From positions 1 to 14,447 of the forward strand of contig JAAYJJ010000052.1 in NCBI GenBank assembly GCA_012522985.1: a DNA stretch of 14,447 nt, written 5' to 3'. Position 1 is the stretch's first letter. Each line of letters begins with the position of its first letter. This document shows, in pieces, positions 1 through 6,685 of the stretch. The DNA comes from Aliarcobacter butzleri (lineage in GTDB: Bacteria > Campylobacterota > Campylobacteria > Campylobacterales > Arcobacteraceae). Made by a program: the position numbers and the translations under genes. The notes beneath the pieces are model-generated. The model was given only the letters and a program-made list of their open reading frames with translations, was not told where the DNA came from and made no database searches.

Positions 1-815
1 AACTGAGTTTTATTAAAAGATCTTTGTTTTTTTGCTAATTGTGCAGTATGAGTACTTATAAGTGGTGCTAGTTTATTTTTTGTGATTTTGGAATCAAGAT
101 AGTCCAAAACTTCAACAATACCTATAGATTTCATAGAATTTGTATTTCTTTTATATCTTTTTTCTAGGTATATAACTTCATCTATTAGACCATTACAAAG
201 CATAATATCTGTTCTTTTTGAGATTTTATCTCTTAGGCTTTCTACATCTACATCTATTTCAAAGATTTTTAAATCCTTTATATAGCCATCAGCTTTATTT
301 AGCTCAAAATACTTACTTGGTGATAAAGAGCTTGTTTTATAGATAGTATAAAGTTTTTCTATTCTATAACTATCATTTTTATCTATTTTTTGCATATACA
401 TAGGATCTATTTTTAAAAGCTCCTTATAAGCTTTGCTTTTACAAAAGCTATGTGGTAAGCTAAGTTTAGGTTCATTTGATATACTTAAACCATCAACTAA
501 GACCTTTAGATAAAACCCGCTTCCACCTGTAATAATAAGGTTTTTATTCTCGTTTTTTGCATACTCTTTTGCTTTTTGATAGCACTCTATAAAGTCAAGT
601 ACTCCAAACTGATAAGAGGGCAATACTTCATCTATACCAAAGTGTTTAATCCCTCTTATCTCTTCTAAATTTGGCTTTGCTGATGCTATATCTATCTCCT
701 TATAAACACTAAGTGAGTCAAGTGAGAGTATTATACTATTTGTTTTTAAAGCCACATCTATGGCTAAAGCACTTTTACCTGATGCTGTTGGACCTATTAT
801 TGCTATTTCTTTCAT
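1..815 (-). CDS. miaA: tRNA dimethylallyltransferase MiaA (3' end cut by window edge)
   Basis: MiaA transfers a dimethylallyl group from DMAPP to N6 of A37 in tRNAs reading UNN codons, the first step towards ms2i6A. It acts in the cytoplasm. The visible 271 residues start with a P-loop, GPTASGKS at residues 8-15. They then show DSLSVY (33-38) and DIASAKP (42-48), the tRNA/DMAPP site region, then ITGGSGFYLK (95-104), RIEKLYTIYK (151-160) and SMKSIG (227-232). The C-terminal THTAQLAKKQRSF region (255-267) matches the TRQYAKRQ-type motif. The usual Gln of DSxQ(V/I/L)Y is Ser here. About 20-30 C-terminal residues are expected beyond the left edge. The ATG at 815 has no Shine-Dalgarno sequence; a TATAAT sits exactly 6 bases before it. 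It lies 23 bases downstream of the fic gene on the same strand. Identification is secure. Confidence 0.95.
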   Translation of the reverse strand, partial: MKEIAIIGPTASGKSALAIDVALKTNSIILSLDSLSVYKEIDIASAKPNLEEIRGIKHFGIDEVLPSYQFGVLDFIECYQKAKEYAKNENKNLIITGGSGFYLKVLVDGLSISNEPKLSLPHSFCKSKAYKELLKIDPMYMQKIDKNDSYRIEKLYTIYKTSSLSPSKYFELNKADGYIKDLKIFEIDVDVESLRDKISKRTDIMLCNGLIDEVIYLEKRYKRNTNSMKSIGIVEVLDYLDSKITKNKLAPLISTHTAQLAKKQRSFNKTQ

Positions 816-827
816 TGTATAATTATA
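816..827 (-). promoter_or_regulatory. -10 box of miaA, predicting a leaderless mRNA
   Basis: On the minus strand TATAAT (827-822) is followed by TATACA and then the ATG of miaA at 815. A start site about 7 bases after the -10 box would fall on the A of the ATG. No purine-rich ribosome-binding site lies in between. The box is half of the palindrome TATAATTATA. No convincing -35 is visible, which is common in Campylobacterota. It lies in the short fic-miaA gap, so miaA could also be served by read-through from fic. Confidence 0.5.
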
Positions 828-838
828 CTATATCAAGC

Positions 839-1393
839 TTAAAGAGGCTCACTTTTAATATATCCTTCATAGTAGTAAGATTGTTCTATTCCTTTAAATA
901 TCACTTCCCTATCATCTGTTTTTTCTGTTAGGTTTTCACCTAGAAGTGATCTTATTTCTAGGTCATTTATTGGACTTCTCTCCATCGCTTGAAGATAAAG
1001 TGTTTTACTTACATTTTGCCAATTTACTACTTGTTTAAGTTCTTTTTTGAGTATCATATCTAGCCATATCCTCATAGTTCTACCATTGCCTTCTAAAAAA
1101 GGATGAGCAATATTTATTTCAACATATTTTTCAATTATCTCCTTAAAGTTACTTTGTGGCATTTGCTCAATTTTAGGTAATATCTCTTTTAAATATAAAC
1201 TATTAGCAAATCTAAAATTACCTTTAGAGATCTTTAGCTCTCTTATTTGCCCAGCAAAAGGATAAAGTCCATCAAAAAGGTATTTATGTATATCTTGCAA
1301 ACCTTTTAGTGTGCCTACTTCTATATTGTCAATATCTTTACTATCAAATAGATGGTATGCCTTATCTAAACTTTGCTTATCAATATCTTTCAT
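839..1393 (-). CDS. fic: Fic-domain protein adenylyltransferase, class III (self-inhibited)
   Basis: Fic enzymes transfer AMP, or another phosphate-containing group, from a nucleotide to a hydroxyl side chain of a target protein. The 184-residue protein is a single Fic domain. It has the flap region [20 protein letters not shown] (40-59) and the active-site loop [12 protein letters not shown] (97-108), with catalytic His97 and the acidic residue Glu101. Near the C terminus SYYYEG (172-177) fits the (S/T)xxxE(G/N) inhibitory helix with Glu176. That makes it a class III enzyme like Neisseria NmFic, which is regulated by oligomer state and automodification. No separate antitoxin gene is adjacent, as expected for class III. 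The target is not visible; GyrB is the known target for relatives. A TATAAT at 1425-1420 supplies its promoter. Identification is firm, the target is inference. Confidence 0.93.
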   Translation of the reverse strand: MKDIDKQSLDKAYHLFDSKDIDNIEVGTLKGLQDIHKYLFDGLYPFAGQIRELKISKGNFRFANSLYLKEILPKIEQMPQSNFKEIIEKYVEINIAHPFLEGNGRTMRIWLDMILKKELKQVVNWQNVSKTLYLQAMERSPINDLEIRSLLGENLTEKTDDREVIFKGIEQSYYYEGYIKSEPL

Positions 1394-1419
1394 TTTCTAT
1401 GCCTTTATTATTTGCTTAG

Positions 1420-1425
1420 ATTATA
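1420..1425 (-). promoter_or_regulatory. Probable -10 box of fic
   Basis: On the minus strand TATAAT is preceded by TTTGC, giving an extended -10 (TGC-TATAAT). It would place the transcript start near 1413, leaving a leader of about 20 bases with an AAAGG ribosome-binding site before the ATG at 1393. No clear -35 is visible. The 1394-1550 gap separates fic from a divergent gene and holds nothing else recognisable. Confidence 0.5.
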
Positions 1426-1517
1426 GCAAAAATTTTATAGATTTTCTATTTTTTCTTAGATTAGTAACTATTTATAAACTAGTTGTAAAGTTTAATAAAT
1501 ATTTAACAAAACTTAGT

Positions 1518-1523
1518 TACAAT
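1518..1523 (+). promoter_or_regulatory. Possible -10 box for the 69-residue membrane protein gene
   Basis: TACAAT would start transcription near 1530 and leave about 20 bases of leader containing GAGG (1541-1544), well placed before the ATG at 1551. A better match, TATAAT at 1535-1540, would start the RNA downstream of this ribosome-binding site, so it is less likely to be the functional box. Weak call. Confidence 0.3.
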
Positions 1524-1550
1524 TGGATTAATACTATAATGAGGTGCAAA

Positions 1551-1760
1551 ATGAGTAGATTAGACAATGAACCTAGTTTAAATAAAATTGATGATTATAA
1601 TAACCAAGAATCAAAAGAAAAGAGCAATACTGTAAAATTGGTGATATTGGGTATTTTGATAGTGGGTGCTGTATATGCTGGATTTAAATCATATTTTAGT
1701 GATGTAAATGATTATGTAGGTACCAAAGAAGCCCCTGGAATCAATCCTGTAAAAAACTAG
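1551..1760 (+). CDS. Small single-span membrane protein, unknown function
   Basis: I do not recognise this 69-residue protein. It has a hydrophilic, charged and Asn-rich N-terminal third (1-26), one hydrophobic span (about 28-46, VKLVILGILIVGAVYAG core) and a short C-terminal tail ending APGINPVKN. There are no cysteines and no cleavable signal peptide. I chose the ATG at 1551 because GAGG sits 6 bases before it. An in-frame ATG at 1539 (MRCK extension) and a longer open frame reaching back to 1311 lack such support, and the latter runs antisense through fic. The gene stands alone, divergent from fic and convergent with the chemoreceptor, and ends just before a hairpin. Its isolated position with its own ribosome-binding site argues for a real gene. 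Function unknown. Confidence 0.7.
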   Translation: MSRLDNEPSLNKIDDYNNQESKEKSNTVKLVILGILIVGAVYAGFKSYFSDVNDYVGTKEAPGINPVKN

Positions 1761-1788
1761 TTTAAAGGTAAACTAAATAAACTATACT

Positions 1789-1815
1789 ACAAACAGTAGA
1801 AAATCTACTGTTTGT
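1789..1815. terminator. Perfect 12-bp hairpin between convergent genes
   Basis: ACAAACAGTAGA (1789-1800) and TCTACTGTTTGT (1804-1815) are exact reverse complements around a 3-base AAA loop. The hairpin lies between the stop of the 69-residue protein (1760) and the stop codon of the chemoreceptor gene; its last base is the final base of that TAA stop. On the minus strand it is followed by a moderately U-rich run, on the plus strand by an A-rich one. Neither is a strong U-tract, so it may be a modest bidirectional terminator or a 3'-end stabiliser. Confidence 0.65.
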
Positions 1816-3824
1816 TAAAAAGACTCCCATTCATCATCAGATGATAAGCTTTTTGCTGCTATGGTTTTCATAGTAGGTTTTGCTTGTTTATGAGCTATCT
1901 TTGGAGTAGCCGTTTTGCTTGTATATGAGCTAGTTTGATGATTTGTAGATTTTGCTATCGTTGTTGATTTGATAATCTCTTCTTTTCCTGTAAACTCTTT
2001 TTCTAAAGCATCTTGAACTATTCTTTTTGCTATTTCATCAGTTTTTGTAGCTATTTCTTGTGTATGATTAGCTATTGATGCGTTTTGTTGAGTTTGTTGA
2101 TCTAGTCCTGTTACAGCATCGTTTATTTGTGTAATACCTGCTTCTTGCTCTTTTGATGCTCTTGCTATTTCATCTATTGTTTGAGTTGTTTTTTGTATAT
2201 TATGTAAAAGTTCTTCATACCCTTTTATCATTTCAGTACTTATATTTTTACCTTGATGTGCTTTATTTGTTGCATTTTCAACTATAGTTTTGATCTCTTT
2301 TGCTGCTCCTGCACTTCTTGCTGCTAGATTTCGTACCTCTCCAGCAACTACTGCAAAACCTTTACCTGCTTCACCTGCTGTTGCTGCTTCAACAGCAGCA
2401 TTAAGGGAAAGGATATTTGTTTGAAATGCTATTTGATCAATAACTGCTATTGCTTCGTTGATAAGATTTACTTGATTTGTTATCTCTTCCATAGCCAAAC
2501 TTGTACTTCTAGCTAAATCTTGCCCTTTAGTTGCAGAGCTACTTACTTGATTTGAGTAGATACTCATCTCATTTACATGTGTAGCATTACTTACAACTGT
2601 TGCTGTTATCTCTTCTAAAGCTGCTGCTGTTTCTTCTAGACTTGCAGCAGCTGAGTTTGCACTTGTATTTAGTATATTAACATTGTGAATTAACTCATTT
2701 GATGTATGCTCTAAGGTCTTTCCTACCTCTAAAGATTGTTTTAAAAGTGAAGAGATTTCATCTCCTAGTTCATTTACAATTACCGCAACTTTTGCATAAG
2801 GATTTGGAAATCTAGGTGTAAAATCTTGCCTTTTATAGCTTTCTAAGACTTTAACAAGTAAGTTCAAATCTCTAGCAATTGTACTTTCTAGATATTGTTG
2901 AAGCTCTCCTAAAAGTACTTTTAGTTCAGCCAAAGATCTAGTATTTGAATTTTTTTCTATTTTTGCTAACATATTTCCAGATTTAAGTTCGTTGATAAAT
3001 CTTGATACATCGGCTACAAATTCATTGTCTTGTAGAGTATCAGACTCTATTTTATCTATATGAGTATTTGCCATTTTAGCCATTTGTCCAAATTCATCAT
3101 TGGATTTAATATCAATAGCCTTAACTTCTTTAGTCTCTTCATTTAAAAATGCAAAAAACGATGCAAGTCCTTCTTTAAATGTCTCTAAACTTCTAATTAT
3201 AATTCCAGATATTAAAACTAAAGCAGTTGATAAGATAAGAATTATAATAATAGATAAAACCACATTTGATGTAATTGTAGAGGTTATATAGGAGTTAAAT
3301 GCATTATTTAAATTGTTTGTTTTTATTTGGTTTGCATCCATCCAATCTCTAAGTGCTGCTCTATAAGGTCTCCAATACTTTGAAGTATTATCTTTGATTT
3401 CATTTTCATCGATATACTCATTAGCCTTAGCTTTTTTAAGGAGTCTTTGAACATCATTTGAGAAGTTTTCATTTAGTTCCAAGATATTAAATTTTTTTAG
3501 TCCCATAGAAGCACTAACATATCTTGGCTCTAAAAGAGTTTTGATTTTTATATTTAGATCTTCTAAAGCTTTTTCTAGATTGTTTAAAGCACTAGTATCG
3601 TTTGGATTGATATAAACATTTCTAAGAGCTTGTCCACATTGCAAACCATCTGCTAAAGAACCAACAACTAAAAGCCTTATTTCTATTACATTGTTTGCTA
3701 CTTCATAATCTTGTTTTAGAGTATTTAACCTAAAATACGACACTATAGCTAAAGCTAATAAACCAACAACAACTAAGCTAAGCACACCATAAAGTTTGCC
3801 TTTAACGCTAAAATTATTTAACAT
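1815..3824 (-). CDS. Methyl-accepting chemotaxis protein with poly-HAMP stalk and C-terminal CheR-tether pentapeptide
   Basis: This inner-membrane chemoreceptor controls CheA kinase activity in response to a periplasmic ligand. The 669 residues are arranged as follows. TM1 is at about 11-30. A mostly helical periplasmic domain of about 155 residues follows (31-186), possibly four-helix-bundle type. TM2 is at about 187-210. A first HAMP-like segment (about 210-260) precedes two more HAMP-like repeats (about 272-315 and 322-360). The methylated helix includes SLEETAAALEEITATV (395-410). The kinase-contact hairpin has IDQIAFQTNILSLNAAVEAA (462-481) then TAGEAGKGFAVVAGEVRNLA (482-501). A Ser/Thr/Lys-rich linker of about 55 residues leads to the terminal pentapeptide EWESF (665-669), like the NWETF tether for CheR and CheB. 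GGGG lies 5 bases before the ATG. The ligand cannot be read from sequence. Strongly Arcobacter-like by memory. Confidence 0.95.
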   Translation of the reverse strand: MLNNFSVKGKLYGVLSLVVVGLLALAIVSYFRLNTLKQDYEVANNVIEIRLLVVGSLADGLQCGQALRNVYINPNDTSALNNLEKALEDLNIKIKTLLEPRYVSASMGLKKFNILELNENFSNDVQRLLKKAKANEYIDENEIKDNTSKYWRPYRAALRDWMDANQIKTNNLNNAFNSYITSTITSNVVLSIIIILILSTALVLISGIIIRSLETFKEGLASFFAFLNEETKEVKAIDIKSNDEFGQMAKMANTHIDKIESDTLQDNEFVADVSRFINELKSGNMLAKIEKNSNTRSLAELKVLLGELQQYLESTIARDLNLLVKVLESYKRQDFTPRFPNPYAKVAVIVNELGDEISSLLKQSLEVGKTLEHTSNELIHNVNILNTSANSAAASLEETAAALEEITATVVSNATHVNEMSIYSNQVSSSATKGQDLARSTSLAMEEITNQVNLINEAIAVIDQIAFQTNILSLNAAVEAATAGEAGKGFAVVAGEVRNLAARSAGAAKEIKTIVENATNKAHQGKNISTEMIKGYEELLHNIQKTTQTIDEIARASKEQEAGITQINDAVTGLDQQTQQNASIANHTQEIATKTDEIAKRIVQDALEKEFTGKEEIIKSTTIAKSTNHQTSSYTSKTATPKIAHKQAKPTMKTIAAKSLSSDDEWESF

Positions 3825-3845
3825 TCTTACCCCAATTTATTTAAT

Positions 3846-3882
3846 TTAGATAAAATTGTATCTAACTATAGTTTAAAGTTAA
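3846..3882 (-). promoter_or_regulatory. Candidate promoter of the chemoreceptor gene, with a 7-bp inverted repeat over the -10
   Basis: On the minus strand TTAACT (3882-3877) and TACAAT (3860-3855) are 16 bases apart and resemble a sigma-70 promoter. The -10 overlaps an inverted repeat, TTAGATA (3846-3852) and TATCTAA (3859-3865), separated by 6 bases, and a self-complementary AACTATAGTT (3864-3873) adjoins it. The symmetry could be an operator, but this DNA is very A/T-rich and chance palindromes are frequent. It implies the chemoreceptor is transcribed separately from the upstream pyrB-UbiD pair. Confidence 0.4.
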
Positions 3883-3910
3883 TTTAAGAAAACCATAAAA
3901 TAATCAAATA

Positions 3911-5722
3911 CTAAAGATAAAAATCTTTTATAAAACTATCATTTATATTTATGATACCTCTTTTTTGAAGATCCTCTATTACACTCATAGTACACTCTAC
4001 ATCCCCTGGCCATCGTCGCTTAAAGCCATCTAATATACTTTTATTTGTTGCATCTATAGCTATAAAGTTGTTTTTAATTATTACATCTCTAGCTGAATCC
4101 ATATTGTTTACTACTCTCCATAAAAGCATATAAGGGTTATCAATACTATTTTTTTCATTATCAACTATTATTAAAACTTTTATATGATTTGATAAGCTAC
4201 TTAGCTCATCTATTAGGTATTTTTGGCTTCTTTTTTTATCTACTTTGATAATACATAGTGGAGTTTTTGTATCTGTATAATACTGCTTAAGTTCTTTTAC
4301 TTCTTGTGATATTTGACCCACTTTTGATAGTAGCTCTTCATCGCTTAATAAAATAATACCTAACTCATCTATCTCATCACCCGTACAATCAATCCCTAGC
4401 TTACCACCTTTGCCAAACTCACTTGCTGTATGATCTAGTGCATCAACAACACCTTTTGTAATAAGAATATTTGAAATATCAATTCTATTTAGTATATGTT
4501 TTGTTATAGCTTCATGATCTGTAAGATATGGTGCATGAGCATCAACAAAAATAGCATGTTTTACAAAGCTCATTTGTCCAACGCCCCAAAAAGCATGCAT
4601 AAGCTGTGATGCGTGTCCTGGGTAAGAAACATTCATCTTTGCTAAGATAAGGTTGTGAAATACACCATTTTCAGGCATATAGTAGTCTATTAGATCTGGT
4701 GCAGTAGTTTTTAGTAGAGGCAAAAATATCTCTCCAGTTGCAAATCCCATATATTTATCTTCTAGTGGTGGTTTACCTACAACAGTAGCTGCAAAAATTG
4801 GAGATTTTTTAGATGTGATTGCCGTAACATCCATAAGAGGATACTCCTCTTCTAGTGTATAATATCCCGTATGATCTCCAAAAGGTCCTTCGATTTTAAT
4901 CTTATTTGGATCTACAAAGCCCTCTATTACATAATCAACATCATTTGGTACATAAATATCATTTGTAATACATTTGACCAAATCAACACTTCTACCTCTA
5001 ATAAATCCATATAACATAAGCTCAAAAACTCCAACAGGCAAAGGAGCTTGACCACACCATATATAAAGAGGATCCCCACCTATTCCTATAGATACGGGCA
5101 TCTTTTTACCTGCTTTTTTGTACTCATGAAAGAAGTGATTTCCATCTTTGTGGATTTGCCAATGCATACCTAGCTGAGTTTCATTGTAAACTTGAAGTCT
5201 ATACATACCAACATTGTGCATAGTCCCATCTAAGCTTGTAGTATAGACTTGTCCCATAGTTATAAAAGGTCCACCATCTTCTTCCCAAGTAGTAAGCACT
5301 GGTATATCGCTAAGCTTGATATCATCGCCCTTTTTTACTACTTCTTGACATAGCCCTTTTTTGGTGCTTCTTTTTGGAAAAACTGATTTTAGACTAAAAA
5401 GTTTATTTAGCATAGCAACTTTATCAAAAAACCCACTTGGTGGCTTTAGTTTAAGAAGTTCATCTATTCTTGATGCTATATCTTTTGTATCACCGATAAT
5501 CAGCTCAACAGCTTTTTGTGAGCCAAAAACATTCATCAAAATAGGTACATCAAACTTTTTGCCACTTTTTTTATCTATTGGTTTTGTAAAAAGCAAAGCT
5601 TTAGAATCACTCTTTTTAACCTCTATATAAGCTATATGAGGGATCTCTAAGTAGATATCAAGTTCATCATCAATAACCCTTAGAAGATCATGCTTTTTTA
5701 AAACTTCTATAACATCAAACAT
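3911..5722 (-). CDS. UbiD-family decarboxylase, menaquinone biosynthesis (futalosine pathway) type
   Basis: UbiD-family enzymes use prenylated FMN, made by a UbiX-type partner, to decarboxylate aromatic acids. At 603 residues this protein is longer than E. coli UbiD (about 500). It matches the family assigned to the late decarboxylation of the futalosine menaquinone pathway, which Campylobacterota use. Visible signatures are NVGMYRLQVYN (170-180), with Asn170 and Arg175 in the positions of the metal ligand and catalytic Arg, and a His-rich HWQIHKDGNHFFHE (187-200). Also present are Glu234, the VIEG (265-268) acidic segment, and the hallmark GPFGDHTGYY (279-288). The C-terminal 100 residues, with RRWPGDVECT (569-578), are typical of the longer subgroup. 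Residue roles are by remembered alignment. The gene starts 8 bases after the pyrB stop and its AGGA ribosome-binding site overlaps that stop, so the two are co-transcribed. No UbiX partner is in the window. Confidence 0.9.
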   Translation of the reverse strand: MFDVIEVLKKHDLLRVIDDELDIYLEIPHIAYIEVKKSDSKALLFTKPIDKKSGKKFDVPILMNVFGSQKAVELIIGDTKDIASRIDELLKLKPPSGFFDKVAMLNKLFSLKSVFPKRSTKKGLCQEVVKKGDDIKLSDIPVLTTWEEDGGPFITMGQVYTTSLDGTMHNVGMYRLQVYNETQLGMHWQIHKDGNHFFHEYKKAGKKMPVSIGIGGDPLYIWCGQAPLPVGVFELMLYGFIRGRSVDLVKCITNDIYVPNDVDYVIEGFVDPNKIKIEGPFGDHTGYYTLEEEYPLMDVTAITSKKSPIFAATVVGKPPLEDKYMGFATGEIFLPLLKTTAPDLIDYYMPENGVFHNLILAKMNVSYPGHASQLMHAFWGVGQMSFVKHAIFVDAHAPYLTDHEAITKHILNRIDISNILITKGVVDALDHTASEFGKGGKLGIDCTGDEIDELGIILLSDEELLSKVGQISQEVKELKQYYTDTKTPLCIIKVDKKRSQKYLIDELSSLSNHIKVLIIVDNEKNSIDNPYMLLWRVVNNMDSARDVIIKNNFIAIDATNKSILDGFKRRWPGDVECTMSVIEDLQKRGIININDSFIKDFYL

Positions 5723-5730
5723 CTCTATCC

Positions 5731-6612
5731 TTAATCTTTTAATATTAGTTTTTTAAGTACCGCCATTCTAACAGCTACACCATTTGTTACTTGTCTTAGG
5801 ACTTTGCACCTAGGATCTAAAAGCATCTCATCATCTATATCAATATTTCTATTGACTGGTCCTGGGTGAAGAAGTAAGATATCTCTATTTCCAAAACTCT
5901 TTGTTGTAATACAATAATCCTTACCATACTCACCCAAAGAGAGATAATAAGCCTCAGAGTGTCTTTCTAGCTGAGTTCTTAGACTCATAACTATATCAAT
6001 TTCATCTATAATTTCATCTAAAAACGTTACTTGTTTAAAACTACTATTTTCGGGCATAAAGTGCTTTGGAGCTACTAAAACAGGAGTAATCCCAAATCTA
6101 GGAAGAAGTTCAAGGTTGCTACTTGCTACTCGTGAACTTTTGATATCACCTACTATTGCTAGGCTTTTATTTGATACATTTCCATTAAAATGCTCTAAAA
6201 TAGTATATAGATCAAGTAAAGCTTGAGTAGGGTGAGAGTTTGTTCCATCTCCAGCATTAATAATAGGACAATCAACAAAATCAACCAAACTTTGTGGTAA
6301 ACCACACTCACTATGTCTTATAATAATAGCATCTGGCTTCATAGCATTTAAGTTTGCAACTGTATCAAATATAGTCTCACCTTTTGAGCTTGAACTCGTA
6401 CTAACATCTAGGTTTACCACTTCAGCTCCTAGCCTTTTGGCTGCTATTTCAAAAGAGCTTCTAGTCCTTGTAGAGTTTTCAAAAAAAAGTGTTACAACTA
6501 ATTTACCCTTTAAAAGAGTATTTGAGCTCAAATCACCAAAAAGTTTTGCATCTTCAAAAAGCTTTTTGATTTCATCGTTTGTAAAATTTTTAGTAGTTAT
6601 TAAATGTTGCAT
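5731..6612 (-). CDS. pyrB: Aspartate carbamoyltransferase catalytic subunit
   Basis: This enzyme condenses carbamoyl phosphate with L-aspartate to N-carbamoyl-aspartate, the committed step of pyrimidine synthesis, in the cytoplasm. The 293-residue length is normal. The carbamoyl-phosphate site is FFENSTRTRSSFE (43-55) with STRTR at 47-51. The lysine loop borrowed from the neighbouring subunit is SSSSKGET (73-80, Lys77). Further motifs are RHS (99-101), NSHPTQALLDLYT (125-137), GDIKSSRVASS (155-165, Arg161), the aspartate-binding SLRTQLER (210-217) and HPGPVNR (249-255). All key residues look intact. No regulatory chain gene (pyrI) and no inactive dihydroorotase partner is adjacent. AAAAGG lies 6 bases before the ATG. 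It is the first gene of a two-gene unit with the UbiD-family decarboxylase and is divergent from argD. Confidence 0.96.
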   Translation of the reverse strand: MQHLITTKNFTNDEIKKLFEDAKLFGDLSSNTLLKGKLVVTLFFENSTRTRSSFEIAAKRLGAEVVNLDVSTSSSSKGETIFDTVANLNAMKPDAIIIRHSECGLPQSLVDFVDCPIINAGDGTNSHPTQALLDLYTILEHFNGNVSNKSLAIVGDIKSSRVASSNLELLPRFGITPVLVAPKHFMPENSSFKQVTFLDEIIDEIDIVMSLRTQLERHSEAYYLSLGEYGKDYCITTKSFGNRDILLLHPGPVNRNIDIDDEMLLDPRCKVLRQVTNGVAVRMAVLKKLILKD

Positions 6613-6685
6613 TTATAGCCTTTTACAAGTTAAATCTTAAGTTGATTATTGTATCATTATATGACTTAAAAATATGGAGTAAGAT
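6613..6685. promoter_or_regulatory. Divergent promoter region of pyrB and argD
   Basis: This 73-base A/T-rich gap must hold promoters for both directions. For pyrB, the minus strand offers TATAAT (6661-6656) and TACAAT (6653-6648), followed by a leader with AAAAGG. For argD, TATCAT (6652-6657) or TATATG (from 6659) are possible -10 boxes, ahead of GGAG placed 6 bases before the ATG at 6686. I see no clear ARG box, pyrimidine attenuator or hairpin. Confidence 0.4.

Noticed and set aside
1311..1550. N-terminal extension of the 69-residue protein back to 1311
   Set aside because: It runs antisense through fic and across the fic promoter region; GAGG before the ATG at 1551 marks a better start.
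5361..5630. Plus-strand open frame of 89 codons
   Set aside because: It is antisense to the UbiD-family gene, whose frame carries clear conserved motifs.
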